Source of the DNA: Archangium lipolyticum | GTDB taxonomy: Bacteria > Myxococcota > Myxococcia > Myxococcales > Myxococcaceae | Direction: 5' to 3' | NCBI RefSeq assembly: GCF_024623785.1 | Contig: NZ_JANKBZ010000007.1 | Location: 1-64,000, forward strand | DNA length: 64,000 nt | In this document: positions 42,842 to 51,935 of the stretch, in pieces | Layout: each line of letters starts with the position of its first letter | Position numbering within the stretch: the first letter of the stretch is position 1 | The notes under the pieces: generated by a model | Database searches by the model: none | The model's input: the letters and a program-made list of their open reading frames with translations, nothing else | Told to the model about the DNA's origin: nothing | Program-made: the position numbers and the translations under genes

Positions 42842-42886
42842 CGAGGGGGAGGGGAGCAGACAGGCCTGCTTCGCGGTTTCCGCCGC

Positions 42887-44050
42887 TCACGGCAGGTTCG
42901 AGCGCAGCACGCGCATCGCGTTGCCACCCAGAATCTTCCGGAGCTCTTCCTCGTTGAACCCGACGGCGATCAACGCGTCGGTCAGCTCCACGAGTCCCGC
43001 GACGTCGAAGGGCGCGGGCACCGCGCCGTCGTAGTCCGAACCGAGTCCGACATGATCGATTCCGGCCACGTTCACCGCGTGCCGGATCGCCTTCGCGATC
43101 GACTTCGCATCGGTGCCGCAGGTCGCCGTCTTCCAGAAACCGATCCCCACGACACCCCCGTTCTTCGCGACCGCGGAGAGCTGCGCGTCGGTCAGGTTCC
43201 GGTTGTTCTCGCACGTCGCCTTCACGCCCGTATGCGAGACCACCACCGGCTTCGTCGCCATCGCGAGCACCTCTTCCATCGTCTTCGCCGACGAGTGCGC
43301 GAGGTCGATGGTCATGCCCTTCGCCTCCATCGTGCGGATGACCTCCCGGCCCTGCTCGGACAGACCACCCTTCTCGACGCCGTGCGCGGAGCCGCCCATC
43401 TCGTTGTCGAAGAAGTGCGCGGGCCCGAGCATCCGGAACCCGGCGGCGAAGAGCTCGTCCACGGTGGCGGCCTTGCCCTCCAGCGCGTGCATTCCCTCGA
43501 GCGACAGGATCGCTCCGACCTTGTTCGGATCCTTCTTCCGGGCTTGCTCGAAGGCAATGAGCTCCTCGCGCGTGCGAATCAGGACGAGCTTGCCCTCGGA
43601 TGCCTTCGAGAGCTTCTCCAGCTTGTCGGCCTGATACAGCGCGCGTGCCTTGAGGCTCGTCCACGTCGACGGCCGCCAGCGCTGCGCGATGGCGAGCAGC
43701 TTGATGTCATCCGTGGTGTCGTCGTTCCGATCCGGATTCATGTTCTTCGGCGTCTTGGTGACGACACCGAAGATCTGCACCGCGACGTTGCCTTCGATCA
43801 GCCGGGGTACGTCCGTGTGCCCCGTCGTTCCGCGCTGGTTCAGATCGCGGTTCCAGAGGAGCGGGTCCGCATGGAGATCCACGATGAACATCTGCGCGTG
43901 TACGGCCTTGCCCTTCTCGGTCGCCGCATACGGCTTCGTCTGGTAGACGCCGTTCATCCTGGTCGCGGCACGCTTGGCGACGATGTCGAGGGCGACCAGC
44001 GCGCCGCCGATGAGCAGTACGACCACTCCGAGTACGATCCACTTTTTCAT
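42887..44050 (-). CDS. membrane-anchored M19 dipeptidase
   Basis: 387 residues. An N-terminal transmembrane anchor (MKKWIVLGVVVLLIGGALVA) is followed by the M19 renal-dipeptidase barrel: zinc ligands in FIVDLHADPLLW (HxD), a bridging Glu in ILSLEGMHAL, and His in IDLAHSSAKTM and VVSHTG. GLGSDYDGAVPAP is a family hallmark. It hydrolyses dipeptides, often with a D-residue, in the periplasm. Same strand as the glycyl-tRNA synthetase, 21 bases after it, so they are probably co-transcribed, although the roles are unrelated. Confidence 0.87.
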   Translation of the reverse strand: MKKWIVLGVVVLLIGGALVALDIVAKRAATRMNGVYQTKPYAATEKGKAVHAQMFIVDLHADPLLWNRDLNQRGTTGHTDVPRLIEGNVAVQIFGVVTKTPKNMNPDRNDDTTDDIKLLAIAQRWRPSTWTSLKARALYQADKLEKLSKASEGKLVLIRTREELIAFEQARKKDPNKVGAILSLEGMHALEGKAATVDELFAAGFRMLGPAHFFDNEMGGSAHGVEKGGLSEQGREVIRTMEAKGMTIDLAHSSAKTMEEVLAMATKPVVVSHTGVKATCENNRNLTDAQLSAVAKNGGVVGIGFWKTATCGTDAKSIAKAIRHAVNVAGIDHVGLGSDYDGAVPAPFDVAGLVELTDALIAVGFNEEELRKILGGNAMRVLRSNLP

Positions 44051-44071
44051 CTGGCTCCTCGTTCGCGAGCG

Positions 44072-45685
44072 TTACTGCATCTTCTCTCGCAGATAGGTCT
44101 CGAGCTCGGAGATGGCGACGCGTTCCTGCGCCATGCTGTCACGGTGGCGCACGGTGACGGTGTCCTTGTGCGCCGCGTCCTTGCCCTCACCGAGCGTGTC
44201 GAAGTCGACCGTGATGCAGAATGGGGTGCCGATCTCGTCCTGGCGCCGGTAGAGCTTTCCGATCGCGCCGGTGTCGTCGTAGACGATGCGCATGCCGCCG
44301 GTCGACTGGAGCTTCCTCCGGATGCTCTTGGCGGTGCTGACGATTTCGGGGTGGTTCTTCTTGAGCGGGAGTACCGCCACCTTGATGGGCGCCAGGTGCG
44401 GCTTGAAGTGCAGCACCGTCCGGTAGAACTCATCCACCACCGGGTCCACCTGGCCGCGCAGCTTCTTGGCCACCTCGATGCTCTCCGCGCCGGGCATGGA
44501 CAGGAGCCCCGCGACGGACGGCAGCCGCTCGCCGAGTGCCTGGGCGATGCGCTCGCCCTCGGCGAGGAGGGCCTCCTTGGCCTGGGCGGGAATCTTCTCG
44601 CTGCGGCCCACCGACTTGAGGAAGGTGCCGAGCGCCTCTTCCACCGGCTTCAGGCGGTCCGCCGGGGCGGGCTTCACCTGCTCCTCCGCGTAGGCCTCGC
44701 TCAGGAGCGCGAGCACACCCCGGTCCACGCCGGCCGACGGTTCAATGACGAAGGGCACCACGTGCTGCTTCGTCTCGGGGTCGAAGTAGGTGAGCTTGTC
44801 GGTGCTGTGCGAGTTGGGGCTGACGCGCGCCCTCAACCCGAGCGAGCCCTGGTCCTTGCTGTGCGAGCCCAGGTCGTAGTCGGTGCGGTTGGCGATGCCC
44901 TCGAGCTCCTCCAGCCCGTGCGGGAAGCGGTAGAGCAGGTCCACCGTTGCCTTGGCGTAGTGGGCGAGCTCCTCGGGCTTCTGGTGGTACGGCTCGAGGT
45001 TCTGCCGGGACAGGCCCACGGACAGCCACCAGTTGATGCGATCCTCCACCCACTTCTTGTGCCATCCCTCGTCTTCACCCGGGCGGACGAAGAATTCGAT
45101 CTCCATCTGCTCGAACTCGCGGACCCGGAAGATGAAGTTGCGCGGGGTGATCTCGTTGCGGAACGCCTTGCCGATCTGCGCGATGCCGAACGGGAGCTTG
45201 CGCGACGTGGAGTCGAGGACGTGCTTGAAGTTGACGAAGATGCCCTGCGCGGTCTCGGGCCTCAGGTACGAGAAAGACTCGGGATCCGGCACCGGTCCGA
45301 TCTGCGTCTTGAACATCAGGTTGAACGGACGCGGCTCGGTGAGCTCCGTCGACGCGCAGTTGGGGCACTTGCCGGAGATCTGATCCGCGCGCCAGCGCAT
45401 CTTGCAGTTCTTGCAGTCGACCATCGGGTCCACGAAGGTCTCTTCGTGGCCGGAGTAGCGCCAGGTCAGCTTGTTCATGAGGATCGCCGCGTCGATCCCT
45501 TCCATGTCCTCCCGCTCCCAGACGTTGGCGCGCCACCAGGCGAGCTTGAGGTTGTTCTTCAGCTCGACACCGAGGGGACCGTAGTCGTAGGTGCCCTGAA
45601 GACCGCCGTAGACCGCCGAGCCAGGAAAGATGAATCCCCGGCGTTTACACAGGGAAACCAACTGCTCCATCGTCTGCGCGGGCAT
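44072..45685 (-). CDS. glyQS: glycyl-tRNA synthetase, alpha2 (eukaryote/archaea-like) type
   Basis: 537 residues, single chain. It has the zinc insertion CKNCKMRW…CPNCAS, motif 2 [20 protein letters not shown], and motif 3 [12 protein letters not shown]; the C-terminal anticodon domain runs from [11 protein letters not shown] to the end. It attaches glycine to tRNA-Gly. This class replaces the alpha2beta2 GlyQ/GlyS enzyme in several phyla. No T-box leader is seen upstream. It is a housekeeping gene amid accessory ones, and so anchors this part of the window as chromosomal. Confidence 0.93.
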   Translation of the reverse strand: MPAQTMEQLVSLCKRRGFIFPGSAVYGGLQGTYDYGPLGVELKNNLKLAWWRANVWEREDMEGIDAAILMNKLTWRYSGHEETFVDPMVDCKNCKMRWRADQISGKCPNCASTELTEPRPFNLMFKTQIGPVPDPESFSYLRPETAQGIFVNFKHVLDSTSRKLPFGIAQIGKAFRNEITPRNFIFRVREFEQMEIEFFVRPGEDEGWHKKWVEDRINWWLSVGLSRQNLEPYHQKPEELAHYAKATVDLLYRFPHGLEELEGIANRTDYDLGSHSKDQGSLGLRARVSPNSHSTDKLTYFDPETKQHVVPFVIEPSAGVDRGVLALLSEAYAEEQVKPAPADRLKPVEEALGTFLKSVGRSEKIPAQAKEALLAEGERIAQALGERLPSVAGLLSMPGAESIEVAKKLRGQVDPVVDEFYRTVLHFKPHLAPIKVAVLPLKKNHPEIVSTAKSIRRKLQSTGGMRIVYDDTGAIGKLYRRQDEIGTPFCITVDFDTLGEGKDAAHKDTVTVRHRDSMAQERVAISELETYLREKMQ

Positions 45686-45850
45686 CGGTGTATCGCTCCT
45701 TCACATGCCAGATTGGCCAGGGGGCAGCCTACACCGGCTGCCATGGAATACGAGCACGAGCGGAGGGTGACACTTCCCGGGCCCCACGGAGTTCCATTGC
45801 GGAACCGACTCATCTTCCGCCCACCCGCGCATCGTGGGGGAGGCTCCGCC

Positions 45851-47290
45851 ATGCTGAAGCGCTCTCTCGTTCTCATGTTGCTCGGTGCACTCTCGGGCTC
45901 CGGGTGCACGCCTCCCATCGGGACGGACCCGTTCCCGCGGGAGCGGTGCGAGGCCCTGCCCGCCGCGTTGCGCGAGCGGATCGACCCGTTCGTCACCGAA
46001 CGCATGCGGCAAGGACACATCCCGGGGCTCTCGCTCGTCATCCTCCAGGGCGGCCAGCCCGTCTGCCTCAAGGGCTACGGCCTGGCGGATGAGGCGGAGA
46101 ACCGGCGGATGACCGCGAAGACCCAGGTGTCCATCGGCTCCACCACCAAGGCGATGACGGCGCTCGCGCTCATGCAGCAGGTGGAGGCGGGGGCCGTGGA
46201 CCTGGAGGCGCCGGTGACGCGCTACCTGCCCTGGTTCCGCACGGCGGACGGTCTGCAGGAGCAGATCCTCGTGAAGCACCTGCTGACGCACACCTCGGGC
46301 CTGCCCATGAGCTACTTCTGGGATGGCTCCCAGGATGACGGTGCCCTCGAGAGGAGGGCACGGTCCCTCGCCGGGGTGCGCCTCCTCTTCACTCCGGGTC
46401 AGGGCGAGGTGTACGCCAACGATGGCTTCGCCCTGGTGGGGCTCATCGTCCAGACGGTGGCGGGCAAGCCTTTCGCGCGACACATGGCCGATTCCGTCTT
46501 CACGCCGCTCGGCATGAGCCACACCCGCCTGGGCTCGGTGTCCGCGGAGGCGCCGGACCTGGCCGAGGGGTACGTGTGGACGAGGGGACAGCTGCATCCG
46601 CTGTCACCCCCCTGGTCGATCGCACACGAGCCCGCGGGCGCGGCCACCTACACCTCCGCCGAGGACGTGGCCCGTTACTTCTCCGCCCTGCTCGCCGGGG
46701 GCGAAGGGCCCGGTGGCCGGGTGCTCTCCGCGGAGGGCGTGGAGCGGATGTGGCAGCCCCTGGTGATTCCCACCAGTGGGATGGGCTGGGTCCTCTCTCC
46801 GCAGTTCGGCCGGCGGATGGTGTCGCATGGTGGCAGCACCATCAACAGCAGCTCCATGTTCCTGCTGTTTCCCTCCGAGGGCACGGCCGTGGCGGTGCTC
46901 AGCAACCTCAAGACGAGGGTCTCGGAGGAGGTGGCCCTGGGCGTCGCCGCGATGCTGTTCGGCGATGAGCCCGCGCCGGCCTCTCCCTCCAAGGACCGGG
47001 CGCCCAGCACCTTCGTACCGGACACCGGAGTGTGGCGGGACTACGTGGGCTCGTTCGACACGGCGATAGGCCCGGTGAGCATCGCCATGGACGAGGGCCG
47101 CTTGTGGGCGACCTTCGGGATGGCGCAGCCCGAGATTCGCGGGGAGTTGGAGGCCTACGGCGACAACGAGTTCATCGAGCGTGATGATTTCGGCCTGCTC
47201 GAGGGCACGAAGGTGAGCTTCCAACGCGAGCCGGACGGAGGCCTGCGCCTGCTCTTCGACGGCCAGTCCATCGGGAAGCGCGTGCCCTAG
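45851..47290 (+). CDS. serine hydrolase of the class C beta-lactamase fold, lipoprotein
   Basis: 479 residues from ATG 45851 (GGGGGAGG upstream). The signal peptide ends GSGC (Cys19). Catalytic motifs of the serine beta-lactamase/DD-peptidase family are complete: S97-x-x-K100 in IGSTTKAM, Y-A-N in GEVYANDG, and HGG in VSHGGST. A ~100-residue C-terminal lipocalin-like domain follows (YVGSFDTAIGPVSIAMDEGR). Such proteins are mostly esterases or D-aminopeptidases, and seldom true beta-lactamases. Outer-membrane or periplasmic location is expected. Substrate unknown. Confidence 0.85.
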   Translation: MLKRSLVLMLLGALSGSGCTPPIGTDPFPRERCEALPAALRERIDPFVTERMRQGHIPGLSLVILQGGQPVCLKGYGLADEAENRRMTAKTQVSIGSTTKAMTALALMQQVEAGAVDLEAPVTRYLPWFRTADGLQEQILVKHLLTHTSGLPMSYFWDGSQDDGALERRARSLAGVRLLFTPGQGEVYANDGFALVGLIVQTVAGKPFARHMADSVFTPLGMSHTRLGSVSAEAPDLAEGYVWTRGQLHPLSPPWSIAHEPAGAATYTSAEDVARYFSALLAGGEGPGGRVLSAEGVERMWQPLVIPTSGMGWVLSPQFGRRMVSHGGSTINSSSMFLLFPSEGTAVAVLSNLKTRVSEEVALGVAAMLFGDEPAPASPSKDRAPSTFVPDTGVWRDYVGSFDTAIGPVSIAMDEGRLWATFGMAQPEIRGELEAYGDNEFIERDDFGLLEGTKVSFQREPDGGLRLLFDGQSIGKRVP

Positions 47291-47310
47291 CTGCGGAATC
47301 AACAACGGAA

Positions 47311-47453
47311 TGGGAGGCGACTCCCCAATGCTCGGAGAGCTTGCCGTTGCGCACGCGCATGGCATCGACGGTCTCGAAATGAGTCTTCCGGCCGGTCGGC
47401 GCCACGCTCAGGAAGGTTCCCTGGTGCGTTCCGTGGTACGTCTTGTTGGAACT
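47311..47453 (-). pseudogene. remnant of a SnoaL-like (NTF2-fold) protein
   Basis: The minus strand reads SSSNKTYHGTHQGTFLSVAP then TGRKTHFETVDAMRVRNGKL and SEHWGVASH. This is the second half of a SnoaL-like ester-cyclase/NTF2 protein (G-T-H-x-G-x-F-x-x-x-x-P-T-G-x-x-x-x-F-x-x-x-D-x-x-R, then E-H-W-G-V). It has no start, and its normal C-terminus is cut off where the serine hydrolase gene ends. It follows the stop of the oxidoreductase remnant upstream in the same reading frame. A deletion scar. Confidence 0.6.
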
Positions 47454-47468
47454 GGAAATCGCGGATGC

Positions 47469-47645
47469 TCAGCGCTGCTCGAGCAGGTTGTGGACCATCA
47501 ACGGTCCGCCGAACTGCTGGAGCCGGCCGCCTTCGGCGAGCTTGCCCGGTTTGATGGGCGCGAAGCCGAGCTTCTCGATCAGGCCGGCGACCTCGGGGCC
47601 GCCTCCTGGCTCATCTCCCGCTTTCAGGGGCAGGCTTCGGAGTAG
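47469..47645 (-). pseudogene. remnant of an F420-dependent NADP oxidoreductase-like protein
   Basis: The last ~55 codons of a minus-strand frame read LPLKAGDEPGGGPEVAGLIE, KLGFAPIKPGKLAEGGRLQQ and FGGPLMVHNLLEQR before TGA at 47469-47471. This is the usual C-terminal part of NADPH-dependent F420 reductase-like proteins (G-D-x-x-x-x-x-x-V-x-x-L-I-x-x-L-G-F…L-A-E-G-G-R-L-Q-Q). The NADP-binding N-terminal half is absent. It may once have formed an operon with the SnoaL remnant next to it. Confidence 0.55.
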
Positions 47646-47784
47646 GCCGGGCCGGCCCTCTGTCTGCCATTGCCCGAGACACGCATCCCTGGCTGTGCCC
47701 ACCTCGCCAGTTTGTTGTGGCGGCTGTGACGGAACCGTTACGATGCCCTGAAAGCAGAATCACGACTGGAAGGATGCAGCCCTC

Positions 47785-48930
47785 ATGGCCGAGCCCACTC
47801 CGACGCTGTCCGCCAGCGTCATCATGCCCACCTATAACAAGGCCAGGTACCTCGACCTCACCCTCGCCTCGTTCCTGCACCAGACGAGCCGTGACTACGA
47901 AATCGTCATCACCGATGACGGGAGCACGGACGCGACCCAGGACGTCATCGCCCGGTACCAGGGGCGGCTCAATCTCAGGTATCTGCGCCAGGCCAACCGC
48001 GGGCGCGCGGCGGCGCGCAACGCCGCCATCCAGCAGGCGCGCGGCGATATTCTCATTTTCTCCGATGATGACCGCATCGTGTCGCCGGACTTCGTGGCCG
48101 AGCACGTGAAGGCGTTCTCCAGCGACAGCGATCGAATGCTCGTCCTGGGTTGGCAGTACGGCATGCTGACCTGGTGGTCCCGCGGGCTGGACATCTGGCA
48201 CAGGCTCCACCCTTTCTTCATCGAGTCGCCGGAGCTCGCCCGGAAGCTGCTGGAGCACGAGGAGCTCCAGTTGGTGACGGCCGAGGACGTGGAGCACCAG
48301 TACGAGCAGGTGGTGGGGACCTTCGGTCTGCTGGAGCCCTGGTGGGAGGGCCGGGTCATGCCCACCATCAAGGCCTTCTCGGAAGACCTGAGCCCCTTCC
48401 ACCTCTGCTGGTCGCTGGGGACCACGGGGAACATGTCCGTGACGCGCAAGCGGGTGGTCGAAGTCGGGATGTTCGACGAGGCGTTCTCGAACTGGGGGCT
48501 GGAGGATACGGAGCTCAGCTTCCGGCTGGTGCACAGCGGGCACCGGACGGTGGTCCGCCGCGAGGCCGCCAACTTCCACCAGGTCCACATGAACTCGCCC
48601 ACCCGGCTCAATGAGTGGCACGAGAACTACCGCTACTTCGCCAGCAAGCACGACTCCATCCAGCTCTCGCTCTACGCGCTGCTGCTGCAGCGCAAGCTCA
48701 CGCCCGTGGAGGCCAATCGCCTCGCTGACGAGTGCCAGGCCCTGCTCCGTGAAGGGCGGACGCTGCTCGTCGACGAGCTCAAGCGGCTCTACCGTACGTT
48801 GTTGTCCGTGGACAGTGCGCTCTCGCCACCCACATGGCCCTCTCCGGCCCCCATCAGCGGCATCGCCCGCCCGCTGAAGTTGATGAAGGCTCGCGAGGAG
48901 CCCGCCCGGGCGAAGGTCCAGGCCGGGTAG
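47785..48930 (+). CDS. GT2-family glycosyltransferase
   Basis: 381 residues. GT-A fold: SVIMPTYNKARYLDLTLASF, EIVITDDGSTD, acceptor-metal motif LIFSDDDRI, and the second acidic motif NWGLEDTELSFRL. The ~60 C-terminal residues are a proline-rich tail. It transfers a sugar from an NDP-sugar to an unknown acceptor. It precedes the four-gene sugar cassette by 255 bases in the same direction. Its product may use the activated sugar made by that cassette, but co-transcription is not certain. Confidence 0.83.
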   Translation: MAEPTPTLSASVIMPTYNKARYLDLTLASFLHQTSRDYEIVITDDGSTDATQDVIARYQGRLNLRYLRQANRGRAAARNAAIQQARGDILIFSDDDRIVSPDFVAEHVKAFSSDSDRMLVLGWQYGMLTWWSRGLDIWHRLHPFFIESPELARKLLEHEELQLVTAEDVEHQYEQVVGTFGLLEPWWEGRVMPTIKAFSEDLSPFHLCWSLGTTGNMSVTRKRVVEVGMFDEAFSNWGLEDTELSFRLVHSGHRTVVRREAANFHQVHMNSPTRLNEWHENYRYFASKHDSIQLSLYALLLQRKLTPVEANRLADECQALLREGRTLLVDELKRLYRTLLSVDSALSPPTWPSPAPISGIARPLKLMKAREEPARAKVQAG

Positions 48931-49185
48931 GAGGTAGATGTAATTCTGATGCGAAAGTTGTTGCGTTGGCGGAATTCGGCATGTGACCAGATCGTCACAC
49001 TTTCTTTCCTTTTCAATTCCAGGGCGCTATACATGCGTAGACCAGGAACACGGGTCAGACGCGCTAGAGCCTGAAGCCCGGTAAAGCTCTCTCTCGCCCC
49101 CACGTCAGACTCCAGGGGGCGACTCTCCCGCCATGACGGCTGCTCATGGTGGTGGGGGCTCGTCGCGCTCCGATTCAGGAAAGGA

Positions 49186-50367
49186 ATGCGTGCGATGCTT
49201 CGGGACAGACTCTCTCATTTGAACTTGGGCCAGCAGTGCACGCTCCTCTGCGTCGGCCCGATGAGCAGGAACTGCGTGGATGTTCTCTGTGGCCTCTCGC
49301 ACAAGGAAGACAAGCCCCTGGTGCTGATCGCGAGCCGCAGACAAATCGATGCCGGGGTGCTCGGCGGCGGCTACGTGAATGGCTGGTCGACGGAGGAGTT
49401 CCAGGACTACGTCCGGGCCCGTGCTCGCCCTGGCCGGCTGTTGCTGGCGCGGGATCATGGTGGCCCGTGGCAGGGGGCTCCCGAGCGGGAGAACGGCCTC
49501 TCCGCCGAGCAGGCGATGGAGGCCGCCAGGCGCTCGTTCAGGACGGACATCGAGTCCGGGTTCGAGATGATCCACATCGACACGAGCGTCGACCCGAAGG
49601 GGCCGCCCGCGCCGGACGTCGCGCTGTCGCGGCTCTTTGAACTGTACGGCTACTGCTGTGAGCTGGCGCTGTCCCAGGGACGGGACATCGTCTTCGAGGT
49701 GGGAACCGAGGAGCAGAGCCACGATGTGTCGGAGCTGGAGCAGACACGGTGGTTGCTCGAACGGCTCCTGGAGTTCTGCCGGGCAAACCGGTTCCCGCCC
49801 CCTTCCTTCGTCGTGGCCCAGACCGGCGCCAAGGTCATGGAGCTGACCAATGTCGGGGTGATGCGCTCCCTCTCCGCCGTCGACAGGGACTACCTGCGCA
49901 AGCTCGAGGTGCTCGTCGCGATGTGCAACCGCCAGGGGGTCTACCTCAAGGGGCACAACGCGGACTACCTGTCCGACGAGGTCCTCGCCCTCCATCCGCG
50001 GGTGGGCATCCACGCCATCAACGTCGCCCCGGAGTTCGGTGTCGCCGAGACCCGCGCGTTCCTGCGCATCCTGCGCAAGGGTGGACTGGACGGGTTGGCC
50101 GATCGCTTCATCCAGCTGTCCCTCTCCAGCTTGAAGTGGAAGAAGTGGATGCTGCCGGAGACGACGGCGGACGACACCACCCGGGCGACGATCGCCGGGC
50201 ACTACGTGTTCAGCACCCCTGAGTTCCAGGCGCTCAAGGCCACCGCGGCCGAGGCCCTGTCCCGCCGGGGCGTCAACCTCGATGCGCTCCTGCGTCAGGC
50301 CATCCAGACCCAGGTCGTGCGCTACATGACCCACCTGAACTACGGCGGAGTCGCGCTTGCCGCTTAG
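49186..50367 (+). CDS. GatZ/KbaZ-like class II aldolase subunit
   Basis: 393 residues. It follows the tagatose-bisphosphate aldolase accessory family GatZ/KbaZ: VLIASRRQIDAGVLGGGYVN, LLLARDHGGPW, EMIHIDTSV, IVFEVGTEEQ, VYLKGHNADYLSDEVLA and IHAINVAPEFGVAETRA. These align in order with the metal- and phosphate-binding loops of class II aldolases (D-H-G, E-x-G, G-H, I-N-V), so it may be catalytic by itself. No GatY partner is nearby. It likely joins or cleaves a ketose phosphate. It overlaps the HAD gene by 11 bases. ATG at 49186 or 49195; AGGAAAGGA lies before both. Confidence 0.75.
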   Translation: MRAMLRDRLSHLNLGQQCTLLCVGPMSRNCVDVLCGLSHKEDKPLVLIASRRQIDAGVLGGGYVNGWSTEEFQDYVRARARPGRLLLARDHGGPWQGAPERENGLSAEQAMEAARRSFRTDIESGFEMIHIDTSVDPKGPPAPDVALSRLFELYGYCCELALSQGRDIVFEVGTEEQSHDVSELEQTRWLLERLLEFCRANRFPPPSFVVAQTGAKVMELTNVGVMRSLSAVDRDYLRKLEVLVAMCNRQGVYLKGHNADYLSDEVLALHPRVGIHAINVAPEFGVAETRAFLRILRKGGLDGLADRFIQLSLSSLKWKKWMLPETTADDTTRATIAGHYVFSTPEFQALKATAAEALSRRGVNLDALLRQAIQTQVVRYMTHLNYGGVALAA

Positions 50368-51247
50368 GACGAGCCCCCTCGATGCCCCCGGGTACACCCG
50401 GGTCGACTCGGAGAGCGTTGGCGAGCTGCTCCTGCGCTACGACACCGTCATCCTGGATCTCGACGGGGTAGTGCTCAGGTACTCGCAGCCCATTCCGGGC
50501 GTGGACCGGACCCTCCGCCACCTGCGCAAGCAGGGCCGGCGGGTCCGGGTGTCGAGCAACTCCATGCGGCGCACTCCACGCCACATCTCCCAGACGCTGA
50601 CGGCGCTGGACATTCCCCTCGCCGAGGAAGACATCCTCACGAGTGGCCGCGTTACGCTCGACTTCCTTTCCAGGCTGCCCGTCGAGTCGCCTGGAGTGCT
50701 GGCCTTCGGGTGCAATGGCCTGGAGGGCGACTTCGAGCGGATCGGGCTGAAGTGCTTCGACCCCGGGAAGCCCGTCGAGGTGGAGCGGATCGGCATGGTC
50801 GTCGTGGGCGCGATCGAGGAGACGGCCTTCCGGCTGGAACTCTACGAAGCCGCGCTGAATGCCGCCGTGCGAGGCGTTCCGGTCATCGCCACCAGCCTGG
50901 ATCTGACCGTGCCGGCTCGACAGGGTCTGAAGATGGGCTCGGGGTTGCTGGCACAATTCCTCATCATGGCCCTGAAGCAGGACACCCGGAACGTCCACGT
51001 GACCGGGAAGCCGGGAGCCATCTACTTCGACTTCCTCCGGGAGCACTTCCTGGGGCGCGAGCCCGGGCGGTGCATCTTCGTGGGCGACACGCTGTTGACG
51101 GACATCACGGGAGCCCGGGACGCGGGGTTCGACACACTCTTCGTGCTGTCGGGCAATGACGACCTCGCCTACATGCGGCACCTCGGCATCCGTCCCGATT
51201 TCATCTCCGCGTCCATCGCGGAAGGAGAGTCCTATGCGAAGGGCTGA
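50357..51247 (+). CDS. HAD-superfamily phosphatase (NagD-like, class IIA)
   Basis: 296 residues, start TTG at 50357 inside the preceding gene's last codons, with CGGAG upstream. The catalytic motif is VILDLDGVV (D34, D36), motif II RVRVSSNS, and motif IV FVGDTLLTDITGARDAG; the NagD-type cap domain spans about 90-210. It should dephosphorylate a sugar phosphate. The overlap with the aldolase-like gene before it and the epimerase-like gene after it (14 bases) shows tight coupling. Likely step: removing one phosphate of an aldolase product. Confidence 0.78.
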   Translation: MPLRTSPLDAPGYTRVDSESVGELLLRYDTVILDLDGVVLRYSQPIPGVDRTLRHLRKQGRRVRVSSNSMRRTPRHISQTLTALDIPLAEEDILTSGRVTLDFLSRLPVESPGVLAFGCNGLEGDFERIGLKCFDPGKPVEVERIGMVVVGAIEETAFRLELYEAALNAAVRGVPVIATSLDLTVPARQGLKMGSGLLAQFLIMALKQDTRNVHVTGKPGAIYFDFLREHFLGREPGRCIFVGDTLLTDITGARDAGFDTLFVLSGNDDLAYMRHLGIRPDFISASIAEGESYAKG

Positions 51248-51929
51248 TTCGATTCGTGGCGCCCTCAAGAGAGACCGGGCGTCGATCTCCGTTTCCTTGT
51301 GGTCGCTCCTGGAGTCCAAGGCGCGGATGGGCGACGTGGCACCCCATGTGGATGCCGTCCACGTCGACGTCATGGATGGACGCTTCGTGGAGGCGGAGAT
51401 GTTCATGAACCCGGAGGTCATCGCCGAGGCGAAGGCCCAGGGCCTGCTCGTGGACGTTCACCTCATGGTCGAGAACGTGGATGACCACCTCCCCGGGTGG
51501 ATCCGCGCGGGGGCGGACTGCATCTCGGTGCATCCCCAGACGACGCGCGACCTGCGCGCCACCCTGGGTTTCCTGCGGGAGCAGGGGGTCCTGCCCTCCG
51601 TGGTGGTGGAGCTGGACACGGACCTGGCCCGCCTCCCCGAGAGCATCGAGGGAGCCGGCATGCTCGTGGTGATGGGTACGAAGCTGGGCATCAAGGGGTG
51701 TGAGCTCGATGAGAGCTCCTATGCTCGGCTCTCGTCCCTGAAGAACCTCCTTCGCGAGCACGGCCGGGACGACCTCATCCTCCAGCACGATGGCGGCAAC
51801 CGCGGACACACCGTCCCCCGCCTGTACCAGCATGGGGCGGACAGCTTCGTGCTCGGCTCGCTCTTCTGCACCCACCCCGAGATGAGCTACGGGCAGGTTG
51901 CCGCCTGGATGCATTCCCTGAGGCGTTGA
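51234..51929 (+). CDS. ribulose-phosphate 3-epimerase-like TIM barrel
   Basis: 231 residues from ATG 51234 (AAGGAGAG upstream). Ribulose-phosphate epimerase motifs: AVHVDVMDGRFVE with the first catalytic Asp, VDVHLMVEN, and LILQHDGGNRGHTVPRLYQH for the second catalytic Asp and phosphate loop, ending ADSFVLGSLFCTHP. Metal-binding histidines are in place (HVD, HLM). The HDGG-N-R-G-H segment differs from the usual V-D-G-G-I/V, so the substrate is probably not ribulose-5-phosphate but another ketose phosphate. Part of the cassette, six bases before the next gene. Confidence 0.78.
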   Translation: MRRADSIRGALKRDRASISVSLWSLLESKARMGDVAPHVDAVHVDVMDGRFVEAEMFMNPEVIAEAKAQGLLVDVHLMVENVDDHLPGWIRAGADCISVHPQTTRDLRATLGFLREQGVLPSVVVELDTDLARLPESIEGAGMLVVMGTKLGIKGCELDESSYARLSSLKNLLREHGRDDLILQHDGGNRGHTVPRLYQHGADSFVLGSLFCTHPEMSYGQVAAWMHSLRR

Positions 51930-51935
51930 ACGACC

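Noticed and set aside
45686-45850. T-box riboswitch before the glycyl-tRNA synthetase
   Set aside because: No T-box sequence or stem-loop set is visible in the region upstream of the minus-strand gene.
43052-47290. A very long open frame on the plus strand (over 1400 codons) upstream of the serine hydrolase
   Set aside because: It is antisense to the dipeptidase and glycyl-tRNA synthetase genes; high GC leaves such frames open. Only the part from 45851 has a ribosome site, a signal peptide and catalytic motifs.
45851-47290. Annotation as an antibiotic-resistance beta-lactamase
   Set aside because: Motifs are those of the general serine-hydrolase family, with a C-terminal lipocalin-like extension; true AmpC enzymes are shorter and lack it.
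49186-50367. Galactitol/tagatose catabolic operon (gat)
   Set aside because: There is no GatY, no PTS or dehydrogenase gene, and the neighbours are a phosphatase, an epimerase and a nucleotidyltransferase, which point to biosynthesis.
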